Assembly (NCBI GenBank): GCA_934675575.1
Contig: CAKUQQ010000003.1
Location: forward strand, 1-64,000
Direction: 5' to 3'
DNA from: an uncultured Muribaculaceae bacterium
GTDB taxonomy: Bacteria > Bacteroidota > Bacteroidia > Bacteroidales > Muribaculaceae
DNA: 64,000 bases
The position numbers and the translations under genes are program-made. Positions 24,436 through 32,893 of the stretch are shown here, piece after piece; the first letter of the stretch is position 1, and each line of letters starts with the position of its first letter. A model generated the notes under the pieces. The model did no database searches. It worked only from the letters and a program-made list of their open reading frames with translations, and was not told the origin of the DNA.

Positions 24436-26079
24436 ATGGGAAAAGGAGTAAGAAGTTGGCAGGCTTTTGTGATAGTGTTGATGAGCGTGTTTGCGTTTTT
24501 CGTCAACAATGAGGTCATAACTCCCGACATCATGGAAGCCAGAAACATAGTGACGGCAAGGGAAATGGCAGATGACGGCCACTGGCTTGTGCCGACGATG
24601 AACGGAGAGTTGCGGCTTGAAAAACCACCGTTGCCAACATGGCTCACGTCAGTGGCTCAAATGGTGAGCCCTGACAATCTGGCGTTGCAGCGTGGAATGG
24701 CAGGAGCTGCCGGTGTGCTGTTGGTGATATTTTTCTATTTGACGGTGAAACTTGTGGTAGAGGACAGGCGACATGCTTTTCTGTCAACGGCCATATTGAT
24801 GACCTGCTACAACATAGTGCTCATGGGGCGCACTGCCACATGGGACATTTATTGCCATGCGTTTATGATGTGTGGCATATATTTTTTGCTGCGCGCACTG
24901 AAAGACGAAGGGCGGCAGTGGGGCGACTTCACGCTTGCCGGACTGGCAATGGGGCTGTCGTTCATGAGTAAAGGTCCGGTGTCGTTTTTTGGCTTGCTTC
25001 TGCCCATGCTGCTGGCTCTGGTTGCCACCTACCGGCCGCAAATGCGTGGCAAGTGGCTGCCCGTGCTGCTGATGGTGCTGATTACCGTGGTGCTGAGCGG
25101 CTGGTGGTATGGCTACCTGTGGGTTTTCCATCACGATGCCGTGTTGGCGGTGACAACAAAGGAAACTGGCTCGTGGGTGAATCACAATGTGCGGCCTTGG
25201 TGGTATTACTGGAAATTCTTTCTGGAAGCCGGTATATGGGCTCCGCTGCTGCTGATGGCAATATTCCTGCCTTTGAGCCACGCGCGTGAACGCCATGATG
25301 TGAAGTGGCGTTTCTTTGTGCTGTGGTTGCTGCTTGCCGTGGTGCTGCTGTCGCTCATGCCAGAGAAGAAGTCGCGCTACCTGCTGCCAGTGATGATGCC
25401 GGCTGCAGCCACCATGGGCTACTTGGCTTATGGGTGGGCCATGCGCTTCAAGCACCGCGAGGAAGAGAGAGGCGACAACGCACTGTTTAAGATTAACAGT
25501 TGGGTGATTGTTGCCGTGACGGTGGCAATGCCGGTGGCCGTGTGGAAGATGTGTCTCGTGCCAGGATATGTGTCAACAACCGAGTTTGTGGTGCTGACGG
25601 TGCTGCTGCTCTCGGTGGCAAGTTACATGGTGAGCGGAATTGTGAAGAAGAAGCCGCATTTCATCGTGTATGGCGTGGTGCTGCTGTTTGGCATAGCCGA
25701 GGTGGCACTCTTGCCGGCGTTCTCGCCATATATCAATAATCCAGACCGCAAGAGTGTGGCTCTGACAAAGACGGTGCCGGAGCTGCAAGGTGTGCCATAT
25801 TACTACAACAGCAGCGACTCGCTGCGCATAGAGATTGTGTATGCCGCTGGCCGCAAGATACGGCCACTTGACGTTACAAACCCCGACTCGGTGGAGGCTC
25901 ACTTGCCGCTGGCTCTGTTTACGCACAAAAGTGTGGGCGATGAGTTGCCGGCAGCGGTGCTGGAGAGGGTGGACACGACCACGATAGGACATTATGACGA
26001 CAACAGCCGCCCTAAGCAGTATAAACGGCGGTATGACGAAATATTTTTGTATAACGTGACCTTATTGCGCAAGAAATGA
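24436..26079 (+). CDS. GT39-type (ArnT/PMT-like) membrane glycosyltransferase
   Basis: 547 residues with about eleven membrane helices. The first extracytoplasmic loop has EVITPDIMEARNIVTAREMA followed by HWLVPTMNGELRLEKPPLPTW. The DIMEAR acidic motif and the KPPLPTW motif are signatures of the ArnT/GT39 branch of GT-C enzymes, which move a sugar from an undecaprenyl-phosphate carrier onto lipid A or proteins outside the inner membrane. A C-terminal soluble region of about 130 residues follows. Its stop overlaps the start of the GT2 gene (ATGA), and an LAB_N protein follows, so the three probably form one lipid-glycosylation unit. Confidence 0.9.
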   Translation: MGKGVRSWQAFVIVLMSVFAFFVNNEVITPDIMEARNIVTAREMADDGHWLVPTMNGELRLEKPPLPTWLTSVAQMVSPDNLALQRGMAGAAGVLLVIFFYLTVKLVVEDRRHAFLSTAILMTCYNIVLMGRTATWDIYCHAFMMCGIYFLLRALKDEGRQWGDFTLAGLAMGLSFMSKGPVSFFGLLLPMLLALVATYRPQMRGKWLPVLLMVLITVVLSGWWYGYLWVFHHDAVLAVTTKETGSWVNHNVRPWWYYWKFFLEAGIWAPLLLMAIFLPLSHARERHDVKWRFFVLWLLLAVVLLSLMPEKKSRYLLPVMMPAAATMGYLAYGWAMRFKHREEERGDNALFKINSWVIVAVTVAMPVAVWKMCLVPGYVSTTEFVVLTVLLLSVASYMVSGIVKKKPHFIVYGVVLLFGIAEVALLPAFSPYINNPDRKSVALTKTVPELQGVPYYYNSSDSLRIEIVYAAGRKIRPLDVTNPDSVEAHLPLALFTHKSVGDELPAAVLERVDTTTIGHYDDNSRPKQYKRRYDEIFLYNVTLLRKK

Positions 26080-26822
26080 ACAATACAGCAAATTATGAGT
26101 TGACGATAGTGGTGCCGATATATAACGAGGCCGACAACATGAGCCGCCTTGTGAAGACAGTGGGTGATTTCTTGCCCACTTGCACCAAGAAGGCGTGTGT
26201 GCTTTTTGTTAACGATGGTTCTGACGACGGCAGCTTACCGCTGATAAAAGGGGCTTGTGCCGCCAACAGTGATTTTTATTACATAAGCTGGAACCGCAAC
26301 CGAGGTCTGTCGGCTGCCATAAAAGCGGGCATAGACGTGTCGGAGTCGGCACTCACCGGATATATGGACGCTGACATGCAAACTGATGTGCGAGACTTCA
26401 ACCTGCTGCTCGAACATGCCGACAAATATCCGCTTGTGATGGGCATAAGAGCCAATAGAAAGGACACATGGTTTAAGCGCACACAGTCGAAGATAGCCAA
26501 CTCGTTTCGTAGAATGATGACGCACGACGGTGCAACCGACACAGGGTGTCCGCTTAAAGTGCTTCACACCGACTATGCACGACGCATACCGTTTTTCAAC
26601 GGAATGCACAGGTTTTTGCCGGCTCTGATAAAGCTGCAAGACGGAGGCGCGTTTTATGAGACTCCAGTGAGGCATTATGAACGTGAGGCAGGCAAGTCGA
26701 AGTATCACTTGTGGAACAGGCTTGTGGGGCCGTTTAAGGACTGCTTCGCTTTTAGATGGATGGCACATCGTTACATAAACTACCACATAGACAACACCGA
26801 CTTGTCGGACAGTAAATGTTGA
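26076..26822 (+). CDS. GT2 glycosyltransferase, polyprenyl-phosphate (ArnC/DPM1-like)
   Basis: 248 residues, GT-A fold. The N-terminus is ELTIVVPIYNEADNMSRLV, then VLFVNDGSDDGS, and the metal-binding region GYMDADMQTDVRDF (DxD within DADMQTD) with RANRKDTWFKR. The sequence ends in a soluble basic region, without the C-terminal membrane helices seen in ArnC, so it resembles soluble DPM1. It should load a sugar onto undecaprenyl phosphate for the GT39 partner encoded just upstream with a 4-nt overlap. The donor sugar is unknown. Confidence 0.9.
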   Translation: MNNTANYELTIVVPIYNEADNMSRLVKTVGDFLPTCTKKACVLFVNDGSDDGSLPLIKGACAANSDFYYISWNRNRGLSAAIKAGIDVSESALTGYMDADMQTDVRDFNLLLEHADKYPLVMGIRANRKDTWFKRTQSKIANSFRRMMTHDGATDTGCPLKVLHTDYARRIPFFNGMHRFLPALIKLQDGGAFYETPVRHYEREAGKSKYHLWNRLVGPFKDCFAFRWMAHRYINYHIDNTDLSDSKC

Positions 26823-26845
26823 AGAAAGGCGAGGAAAAATAGCGA

Positions 26846-27469
26846 ATGGGAGTGTTCACATTTTGCATAGGACTGGTGGCACAGGGCTTCTTCTCGGCTC
26901 GGATATTGGTGCAGTGGCTACTGTCGGAGCGAAGCCGCAAGGTGCTGTCGCCAACGGTGTTCTGGGTGTTCAGCCTTGTGGGGTCGGCCTTTATGTTCTA
27001 TTATGGGTGGCTGCGTGATGATTTCTCTATAATCTTCGGGCAGTTTCTGTCATTTTACATCTATATCGTGAACCTGCACTACAAGGGCGTGTGGGGAAAA
27101 GTGCCGCTGCCGCTGCGCTGGGTGATGTATGCAGTGCCGGTGGTTGCTGCCGCCGCCACGGCACACAATGCGCCGCTGTTTGTGGCAAACTTCTTGAAAA
27201 ACGCAAATGTGCCCATGTGGCTGCTGGTATTTGGCACGGTGGGACAAACTGTGTTTGCGTGCCGTTTCCTGTATCAAATAATCTATTCGGTGAGGCGGCG
27301 AGAGTCGCTGTTGCCACCCACGTTTTGGGTGATAAGCCTTGTGGGGGCGAGCATGATTTTCATATATGCCATATTCAGGTTGGATTACATACTGATGTTG
27401 GGGCAATCGTTCGGCATTGTGGCTTATAGCCGAGACCTGATGATAGGCAAGAAGTGCAAGGCGCAATAA
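26846..27469 (+). CDS. Membrane protein with duplicated LAB_N domain
   Basis: 207 residues, six membrane helices in two similar halves. Half one has ARILVQWLLSERSRKVLSPT and SFYIYIVNL. Half two has CRFLYQIIYSVRRRESLLPP and LGQSFGIVAYSRDL. Both match the LAB_N motif (RFxxQWxxSExxxxSxxPxxFW, GQxxxxxxYxRNL), first known as the N-terminus of some lipid-A-disaccharide synthases, and related to PQ-loop transporters. Its position directly after GT39 and GT2 genes suggests a flippase-like role for the lipid-linked sugar. That role is inference. Confidence 0.87.
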   Translation: MGVFTFCIGLVAQGFFSARILVQWLLSERSRKVLSPTVFWVFSLVGSAFMFYYGWLRDDFSIIFGQFLSFYIYIVNLHYKGVWGKVPLPLRWVMYAVPVVAAAATAHNAPLFVANFLKNANVPMWLLVFGTVGQTVFACRFLYQIIYSVRRRESLLPPTFWVISLVGASMIFIYAIFRLDYILMLGQSFGIVAYSRDLMIGKKCKAQ

Positions 27470-27555
27470 AAGCTTGTTGCAACATTTTGATTAAAATAAA
27501 CAGCATTTCATCATAATATTCATGTGAAATTTGGTGTTATGCGTTTGATTTGCAT

Positions 27556-27563
27556 TATCTTTG
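27556..27563 (+). promoter_or_regulatory. -7 element (TATCTTTG) for the secreted repeat protein
   Basis: A perfect TATCTTTG lies 46 nt before the ATG at 27610. TTTG occurs about 22 nt upstream. The rest of 27470-27555 is AT-rich and unassigned. Confidence 0.65.
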
Positions 27564-27609
27564 CCATACATAATATAAACCAGGAATAACAACTAAAAAT
27601 TCATTGATT

Positions 27610-30174
27610 ATGAGGAAATGTTTACTTTCATTAATGTTGGCACTGGCTGCCGTGATAGGCGTGCAGGCAGCTGACGTGACATTCACATTTGCTGACATGT
27701 GCAGTGGGTCAACAGTGACGGAATTGGCGAAAGACGGCATTACGGCTACCTTTGCCAAAGGCAATTCGACCACCCCTCCTGCTTATAACGCTAAGGCAGG
27801 GGAACTGAGACTTTATGCTGGAACAGCGTCGAAGATTGATGGCAACACCATGACTGTGGCAAACAGTGGTGCTGCTATCACAAAAATTGTTTTTGTGCCA
27901 GGAACGACACAATTCACTATGGGTGCTGTGAGTGCCAATGTGGGAACTGTGACAGTAGGCACTGACAAAACAGTGGAATGGACAGGTAACGCAACTGAAG
28001 TGACATTCACAGTTTCACGTGCCACGGCAAGCGTTGCAGCCCAATATCGCGCAAAGGCCATGACTGTGACCACAGGTGGAAGCGGCGTGGAAACAGTGTC
28101 GGACCCGAAGATTAGTCCAGCATCAGGCGTTGTCTATACTGACAAGGCCGAAATAACATTGTCGTGCTCCACAACTGGCGCAACAATCTATTACACCACC
28201 AACGGCACAGAGCCAACTGCCCAGTCGGCAGCCTACACAGCCCCATTCTCGCTGGATAAAGGTGCTGACGGCAAGGCCACAGTGAAGGCAATAGCCATAA
28301 AGGGCGAGCTGAAGAGTGCTGTGGTGAGCGCAACCTATGAGTTCAAAACTCCAGCAAGTGTAGAAAACATTGCTGCTTACCAGAAACTTGCCGACTCAAC
28401 ATACGTTAAGTTTGCAAACCCTGTGACTGTGATAGCTCAAAACGCGGTGTCGATGTATGTGAAAGACGCAAGCGGCTATGCTTTGTTCTATGGCCAAACG
28501 GGCAAGACTTATAACACAGGCGACGTGATTCCTGCCGGCTTTGTGGGTGAGAAAGTGACATACGGCGGTGAACCGGAGCTTCAGAACCTTGCAGGATTTG
28601 CTGATGCTGCCGGCACAGAGACTGTGACAGCCGAAGCAATTCAGCCTGCTGACGTGGCAGCCGACATGTTTGGTCACTATGTGGTGCTGAATGGCGCAAA
28701 ACTTTCAGGCATCAACGGCAAATCGTTTAATGTGACTTGGAACGGCGGAACTGCCGCAGGATTCTCAAACATGGGCGTAAGCGTGCCTAAGGACAGCACA
28801 ACACTGTTTGAAATAAAGGCCGTGATTGGCTCATATCGCGCAAAGGACGCAACAGAAACCACATATAATGTGGTGCCACTGGAGTTTGTAAATCCTAACT
28901 CTGGCGTTAAAAACATTGCCGCATTCAATGCTCTGGCCGACTCTTCGGAGGTGGTGTTCAGCAACCCTGTGACAGTGCTCTATCAGAAAGGTAGCTACCT
29001 GTATGTGAAAGACGCAACTGGCTGCATGCTTGTGTATGGCTCGTTGGGCCAGAACTATAATGTGGGTGACGTGATTCCTGCCGGATTCAAGGGCAAGAAA
29101 GTGACTTATGACTGCGAACCAGAATTGATAAGCCCAAGCGACTTCAAGGCTGCAACAAAGACCGAAACCGTGGACGCAGAAGTGCTGGCTCTCACAGCTG
29201 TTAATCACGACAACTTCGGCCACTATGTGCTTGTGAAAGGTGTGACCATAGACGGCTCAAACCTGACCGACGGCACAAACCAAGCTGCATTCTACAACAA
29301 ATTTGGCATAAATGTGCCTTCTGACGGCAAGAAATATGATGTGTATGGAATTGTAGGCTCTCACGGAAAAACCAACGCTGTGTATCAAATTCTGCCTATC
29401 AAGTTTGTGGGCGAAGGCGGTGAAGTGGGTGTGACCGAAGTTGAGAACCTCAAAGCTCTGCTCGACATGAGTCAGAACACTCCAGCCAAACTGAAAAATG
29501 CCATCACGGTGATTTATCAAAATGGCAAATACTTGTATGTGAAAGACGGTTCTGCCACAGCACTGGTGTTTGGCACACTGACCAACAAATATAACAATGG
29601 CGACCAGATTACGGGCGCAGTGGCAAGCTGGAAGGCAAACTACGGAGTGCCTGAGCTGATACCGGTTGACAGCACATTTGCCGCAGGTGTGGCAGGAGCT
29701 GCCGTGACTCCAGAGGAAATAACCCTTGAGGAGATTTCTACCGACATGGTCAACAACTACCTCCTCGTGAAAGACGTGACCATAACTGCCGGCAGCAAGG
29801 ACAACAAGTATGTGTTTAATGACGGAACGGTCGATGCCGAGGCGTTCAACCGCTTTGCAGGCGCAAATTACGACAAGCAAGTGGTAGTGCCAACCGACCT
29901 CACCAAGAAATACAATGTGGAAGTGTTTGTGTCGCTTTACAGTGGCAAGGTGGAACTCTATCCTGTTAAGTTTGTTGACGCAGCAGGTGTTGACGGCATA
30001 GACGCCGATGGCGTGAACGTGACTGTGGCTGGCGGCGTAATCACCAGCAGCGTGGCAGCCAAGGTTTACAATCTGGCCGGCGTGCTCGTGGGCGAAGGCA
30101 CAAGCGTTAAGGTGCCAGCCGGCGTGTATGTGGTGAAAGCCGGAGCAAAGGTTGTGAAGGTTCTCGCAAAATAA
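27610..30174 (+). CDS. Secreted surface protein with chitobiase-like and repeated OB-like domains
   Basis: 854 residues from ATG 27610; the frame also allows a TTG two codons earlier. The signal peptide ends near VQAAD. Residues 25-155 are a beta-rich domain, followed by a CHB_HEX_C-like module (ISPASGVVYTDKAEITLSCS, TGATIYYTTNGTEPT). Three homologous units of about 175 residues follow, each starting with the pattern NIAAYQKLADSTYVKFANPV or its variants and containing YVKDASGYALFYG with GDVIPAGF. The last 60 residues (KVYNLAGVLVGEG, PAGVYVVKAGAK) match a type IX sorting tail. It is probably surface-exposed or released; the function is unknown. Confidence 0.88.
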   Translation: MRKCLLSLMLALAAVIGVQAADVTFTFADMCSGSTVTELAKDGITATFAKGNSTTPPAYNAKAGELRLYAGTASKIDGNTMTVANSGAAITKIVFVPGTTQFTMGAVSANVGTVTVGTDKTVEWTGNATEVTFTVSRATASVAAQYRAKAMTVTTGGSGVETVSDPKISPASGVVYTDKAEITLSCSTTGATIYYTTNGTEPTAQSAAYTAPFSLDKGADGKATVKAIAIKGELKSAVVSATYEFKTPASVENIAAYQKLADSTYVKFANPVTVIAQNAVSMYVKDASGYALFYGQTGKTYNTGDVIPAGFVGEKVTYGGEPELQNLAGFADAAGTETVTAEAIQPADVAADMFGHYVVLNGAKLSGINGKSFNVTWNGGTAAGFSNMGVSVPKDSTTLFEIKAVIGSYRAKDATETTYNVVPLEFVNPNSGVKNIAAFNALADSSEVVFSNPVTVLYQKGSYLYVKDATGCMLVYGSLGQNYNVGDVIPAGFKGKKVTYDCEPELISPSDFKAATKTETVDAEVLALTAVNHDNFGHYVLVKGVTIDGSNLTDGTNQAAFYNKFGINVPSDGKKYDVYGIVGSHGKTNAVYQILPIKFVGEGGEVGVTEVENLKALLDMSQNTPAKLKNAITVIYQNGKYLYVKDGSATALVFGTLTNKYNNGDQITGAVASWKANYGVPELIPVDSTFAAGVAGAAVTPEEITLEEISTDMVNNYLLVKDVTITAGSKDNKYVFNDGTVDAEAFNRFAGANYDKQVVVPTDLTKKYNVEVFVSLYSGKVELYPVKFVDAAGVDGIDADGVNVTVAGGVITSSVAAKVYNLAGVLVGEGTSVKVPAGVYVVKAGAKVVKVLAK

Positions 30175-30227
30175 AAACAGCAAACCGAATGTGGCGTTTA
30201 GCCACGCATGATTACAAATAAAATCTT

Positions 30228-30264
30228 CAGGTGTATCGCAAAGAACGGTGCACCTGTTTTTTTT
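30228..30264 (+). terminator. Intrinsic terminator
   Basis: The stem CAGGTG/CACCTG (30228-30233 with 30251-30256) is followed by T8. The loop is long (17 nt). Confidence 0.65.
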
Positions 30265-30288
30265 CATGCATTATCTTGCCGCGTGTGG

Positions 30289-31230
30289 TCAGTGGTGCTG
30301 CATGTTGCGTGGGTGGTGCTGGAGAATCTCGTTGCGGAGTTGAGAACGGTCGATGTGCACATAGATTTCGGTTGTGGTGATGCTCTCGTGCCCCAGCATC
30401 TGCTGAATGGCGCGCAGATTGGCTCCACCCTCAAGCAGATGGGTGGCAAATGAGTGACGGAGCGTGTGGGGGCTGACAGCTTTTTTAATGCCTGCAAGCT
30501 GGCATAGCCGCTTGATGATGTAGAAAACCATGACGCGTGTGAGTTTTGCTCCACGCCGGTTGAGAAACAGATAATCTTCGTTGCCGCGCTTTATGGTCAT
30601 GTGGCAGCGCACTTCGTGAAGATAGAATCTAATCTGCTCAAGGGCTTCTTGCGATATGGGCACAAGGCGTTGCTTGTCGCCTTTGCCTTCTACCACGATG
30701 TATTCGTCGTCGGCATAGACCTGTGACAGCTTGAGGTTGGTCAGCTCTGACGCGCGCAGGCCGCAGCCGTAGAGGGTCTCGATGATGGCGCGGTTGCGTA
30801 TGCCTTCGGGGGTGGACATGTCGATGCACGAAATCATGCGGTCGATTTCTTCGACCGTCAGCACTTCTGGCAGATGCAGTCCGAGCTTAGGCGACGGAAT
30901 GAGCTGCATGGGGTTGTGGGCTATGCTGCCCTCTGTTTTCAAGAACTTGTAGAAGCTCTTTATGCCAGAGATTATGCGTGCTTGCGAGCGTGGTTGTATG
31001 CCAACGTCGTTGAGGCTTGCCAGAAACTCCTCAATGTTGTCGGTGGTGGCAGAAAGGAGAGAAACTCCTTCGTCCTTGAGGTAGGCCGACAGCTTGCCGA
31101 CATCTTCAGAATAGCTCACGGCTGTGTTTTGCGACAAGCCTTTCTCTATGCGCAGATAGGTGTTGAAGCGCATCATTATTGCCGCCACATCGGTCGCTGC
31201 CTCACTTGAAGGGCTGGCACTAATTGTCAT
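30289..31230 (-). CDS. xerD: Tyrosine recombinase XerD
   Basis: 313 residues from ATG 31230, which overlaps the stop of the upstream gene as ATGA. A further ATG at 31251 is open but less likely. The N-terminal SAM-like core-binding domain includes FNTYLRIEKGLSQNTAVSY. The catalytic domain has GLRASELTNLKLS (first Arg), HTLRHSFATHLLEGGANLRA (HxLR), LGHESITTTEIYVHI (Gly-His and catalytic Tyr). The length and sequence fit chromosomal dimer resolution with XerC at dif rather than a mobile-element integrase. No dif site was identified in the window. Confidence 0.9.
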   Translation of the reverse strand: MTISASPSSEAATDVAAIMMRFNTYLRIEKGLSQNTAVSYSEDVGKLSAYLKDEGVSLLSATTDNIEEFLASLNDVGIQPRSQARIISGIKSFYKFLKTEGSIAHNPMQLIPSPKLGLHLPEVLTVEEIDRMISCIDMSTPEGIRNRAIIETLYGCGLRASELTNLKLSQVYADDEYIVVEGKGDKQRLVPISQEALEQIRFYLHEVRCHMTIKRGNEDYLFLNRRGAKLTRVMVFYIIKRLCQLAGIKKAVSPHTLRHSFATHLLEGGANLRAIQQMLGHESITTTEIYVHIDRSQLRNEILQHHPRNMQHH

Positions 31231-32042
31231 GTGGTGGGAATCGTGGTCCATGACGATGGGTAGAGGTCGGGGTAGCTGGCGGTTTTAGACCACTGGTCGG
31301 GCGCAAGCACTATTTTGTCGGGGTTGCGGTTGAGCCATGCGGCCCACCAGCTTGTGAGTGTGGCCGACAAAATGTTGTGGCTGGTGCGCGACAGATAAGG
31401 AAGCATGGAAATCTCCTTTTCAGCAGGATAGACCATGAAGTCGGCTTTTGCACCTTGGAAATTGAGGTGCTCACGAGCCCAGTTGATGTCGGTGGTCATG
31501 ACAATGAACGTGGGACGGCTGATGTAGCTGAGCACGTTGGCTATGGCCCAGTTGTAGTAGTCGGGTGTGCAAGGGTTGGCCTTGTCGAGAGGGTTGTGGA
31601 CATGAACAGCCACGGTCTCGCCCTTGGCCAGCAATGAAAGGCTGTGGCTTGCGCTTGCAGGCAGAGCCTTGGTGGGCACGAAGAAGCAGTCGGCAATGTC
31701 GTCGGCCACTTGGGCAAAATAGGCCGGGGCAAGCCAGCTGCCGCAGAAATAGGTGTTGTCGAGCGTCAAATAGTGGCTGTGGAAGTGATTGTCGGGCTCG
31801 ATGAGTGTGTCGCCTTGCGGACGCTTAACGGAGGCCAACAGACGGTTTTTCAGGCTGCCCTTGCCGAAGTGCTGGAGCTGCTGCGGTGTGGCGATGCGGA
31901 AGCGCGGCAGGCGGAAACGCTTGTCGAGCCATGCTGCCGGGGTGTCGAGAAACGAATCGGGCGTGTGGCGAGTGAGAGCCAAATAGAACGCGTATTGAAA
32001 CATTTGCTCGGCAATGGAGCCGTGTATTTTAACTATATTCAT
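31227..32042 (-). CDS. Divergent GT11-like (alpha-1,2-fucosyltransferase fold) protein
   Basis: 271 residues from ATG 32042. The N-terminus IVKIHGSIAEQMFQYAFYLA matches the GT11 pattern IVKxxGGLGNQMFQYAxGxA, but GGLGNQ has become GSIAEQ. The usual donor-binding HxRRGD motif is VAVHVHNPLDKA here, near residue 146, losing both arginines. Later FIVMTTDINWAREHL and LMPYLS-type sequence followed by NILSATLTSWWAAWLN keep the GT11 C-terminal motif (SxFSWWxAxL). It is either an inactive relative or uses another donor. It is transcribed after the methyltransferase gene and before xerD. Confidence 0.8.
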   Translation of the reverse strand: MNIVKIHGSIAEQMFQYAFYLALTRHTPDSFLDTPAAWLDKRFRLPRFRIATPQQLQHFGKGSLKNRLLASVKRPQGDTLIEPDNHFHSHYLTLDNTYFCGSWLAPAYFAQVADDIADCFFVPTKALPASASHSLSLLAKGETVAVHVHNPLDKANPCTPDYYNWAIANVLSYISRPTFIVMTTDINWAREHLNFQGAKADFMVYPAEKEISMLPYLSRTSHNILSATLTSWWAAWLNRNPDKIVLAPDQWSKTASYPDLYPSSWTTIPTT

Positions 32043-32105
32043 GTCGCTTTTCGTTTTTTTTGTGAGGATTGTGAGGTGGAGAAACGTGGCTTTGCCGGCC
32101 AATGG

Positions 32106-32831
32106 TCAGAACCAAAGCAGAAAGTGCTCAAGCGGCAAGCCTGGGTTGCCCACAATGATTGCAATTTTTTCGTTAGTGAATGTTTGGCCGCACTTCATCT
32201 GCTCCTTGCACTGCAGCCACAGACGCTTGTTGTCGGGTAACCGATGAATGTTGCGGACAATGACCACGCCGCCACATGAGAGCACGCGCAGGGCAAAATG
32301 AAGCACAACACAGTAGTCGTGAGGTTGGCGTATGACATTGATGAGCGCGAAAGGCTTGGCGGCAGGCTCGGCTTGCAGGGCGTTGAAATAAGCGCCCTCG
32401 GTGGCCTCGCAGCTTTGGTTGCACACCACCTCGTTGCCAAACGTGCTGAAAATTTCTTTGACCACAGGGAAACGCTCAATGTCGATTTCCTGCAGAAACA
32501 GCTTGCTTGAAGCCGACACGGCCATCATGCACGCTGCCGACACACCATAATCGGTGCCAAATTGGGCTATGACCGACGGATTGAAGAAATTGGTGACACG
32601 GAACAGCAGCCGTGCGCTCTTGTTGGAGATGATGCGCGGGTGCAGGAAGTGGTGGCGTGTGGCCTTGACGGCAGCATGGCGCTGGCGGCGAATGTAGTCG
32701 TAGGAATAATAGGGCAAGCCTTCGCGCAGCACTTCGGTGACGAAATGAAAGGCAAACGGTGAGTGAATGCCAAAACCCCGGCTGCGGTGGTGCCGAGCCA
32801 GGGCGGTGCGATATCTGTGGAATTTCCCCAA
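32106..32831 (-). CDS. SAM-dependent methyltransferase-like protein
   Basis: 241 residues, with TTG 32831 the only reasonable start. The N-terminal RSRGFGIHSPFAFHFVTEVL is the signature of a Bacteroidetes class I methyltransferase-like family. A Rossmann region follows: VIAQFGTDYGVSAACMMAVS is in place of the glycine-rich motif I, LFLQEIDIERFPVV is the second strand, and FALINVIRQPHDYCVVL a later strand. Motif I is less glycine-rich than usual, so SAM binding is uncertain. Substrate unknown. The gene is in a same-strand group with the GT11-like and xerD genes. Confidence 0.75.
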   Translation of the reverse strand: MGKFHRYRTALARHHRSRGFGIHSPFAFHFVTEVLREGLPYYSYDYIRRQRHAAVKATRHHFLHPRIISNKSARLLFRVTNFFNPSVIAQFGTDYGVSAACMMAVSASSKLFLQEIDIERFPVVKEIFSTFGNEVVCNQSCEATEGAYFNALQAEPAAKPFALINVIRQPHDYCVVLHFALRVLSCGGVVIVRNIHRLPDNKRLWLQCKEQMKCGQTFTNEKIAIIVGNPGLPLEHFLLWF

Positions 32832-32893
32832 AATGTTTAGATTATAATTCTGTATTTATGGTGAAATTTTTAACTTCTAACTAATGCTGTGCG

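Noticed and set aside
29257..30267. 336-codon minus-strand frame
   Set aside because: Antisense to the secreted repeat protein.
30289..31230. Mobile-element integrase
   Set aside because: The recombinase has XerD-like length and sequence, overlaps a glycosyltransferase gene, and no attachment repeats or cargo are associated with it.
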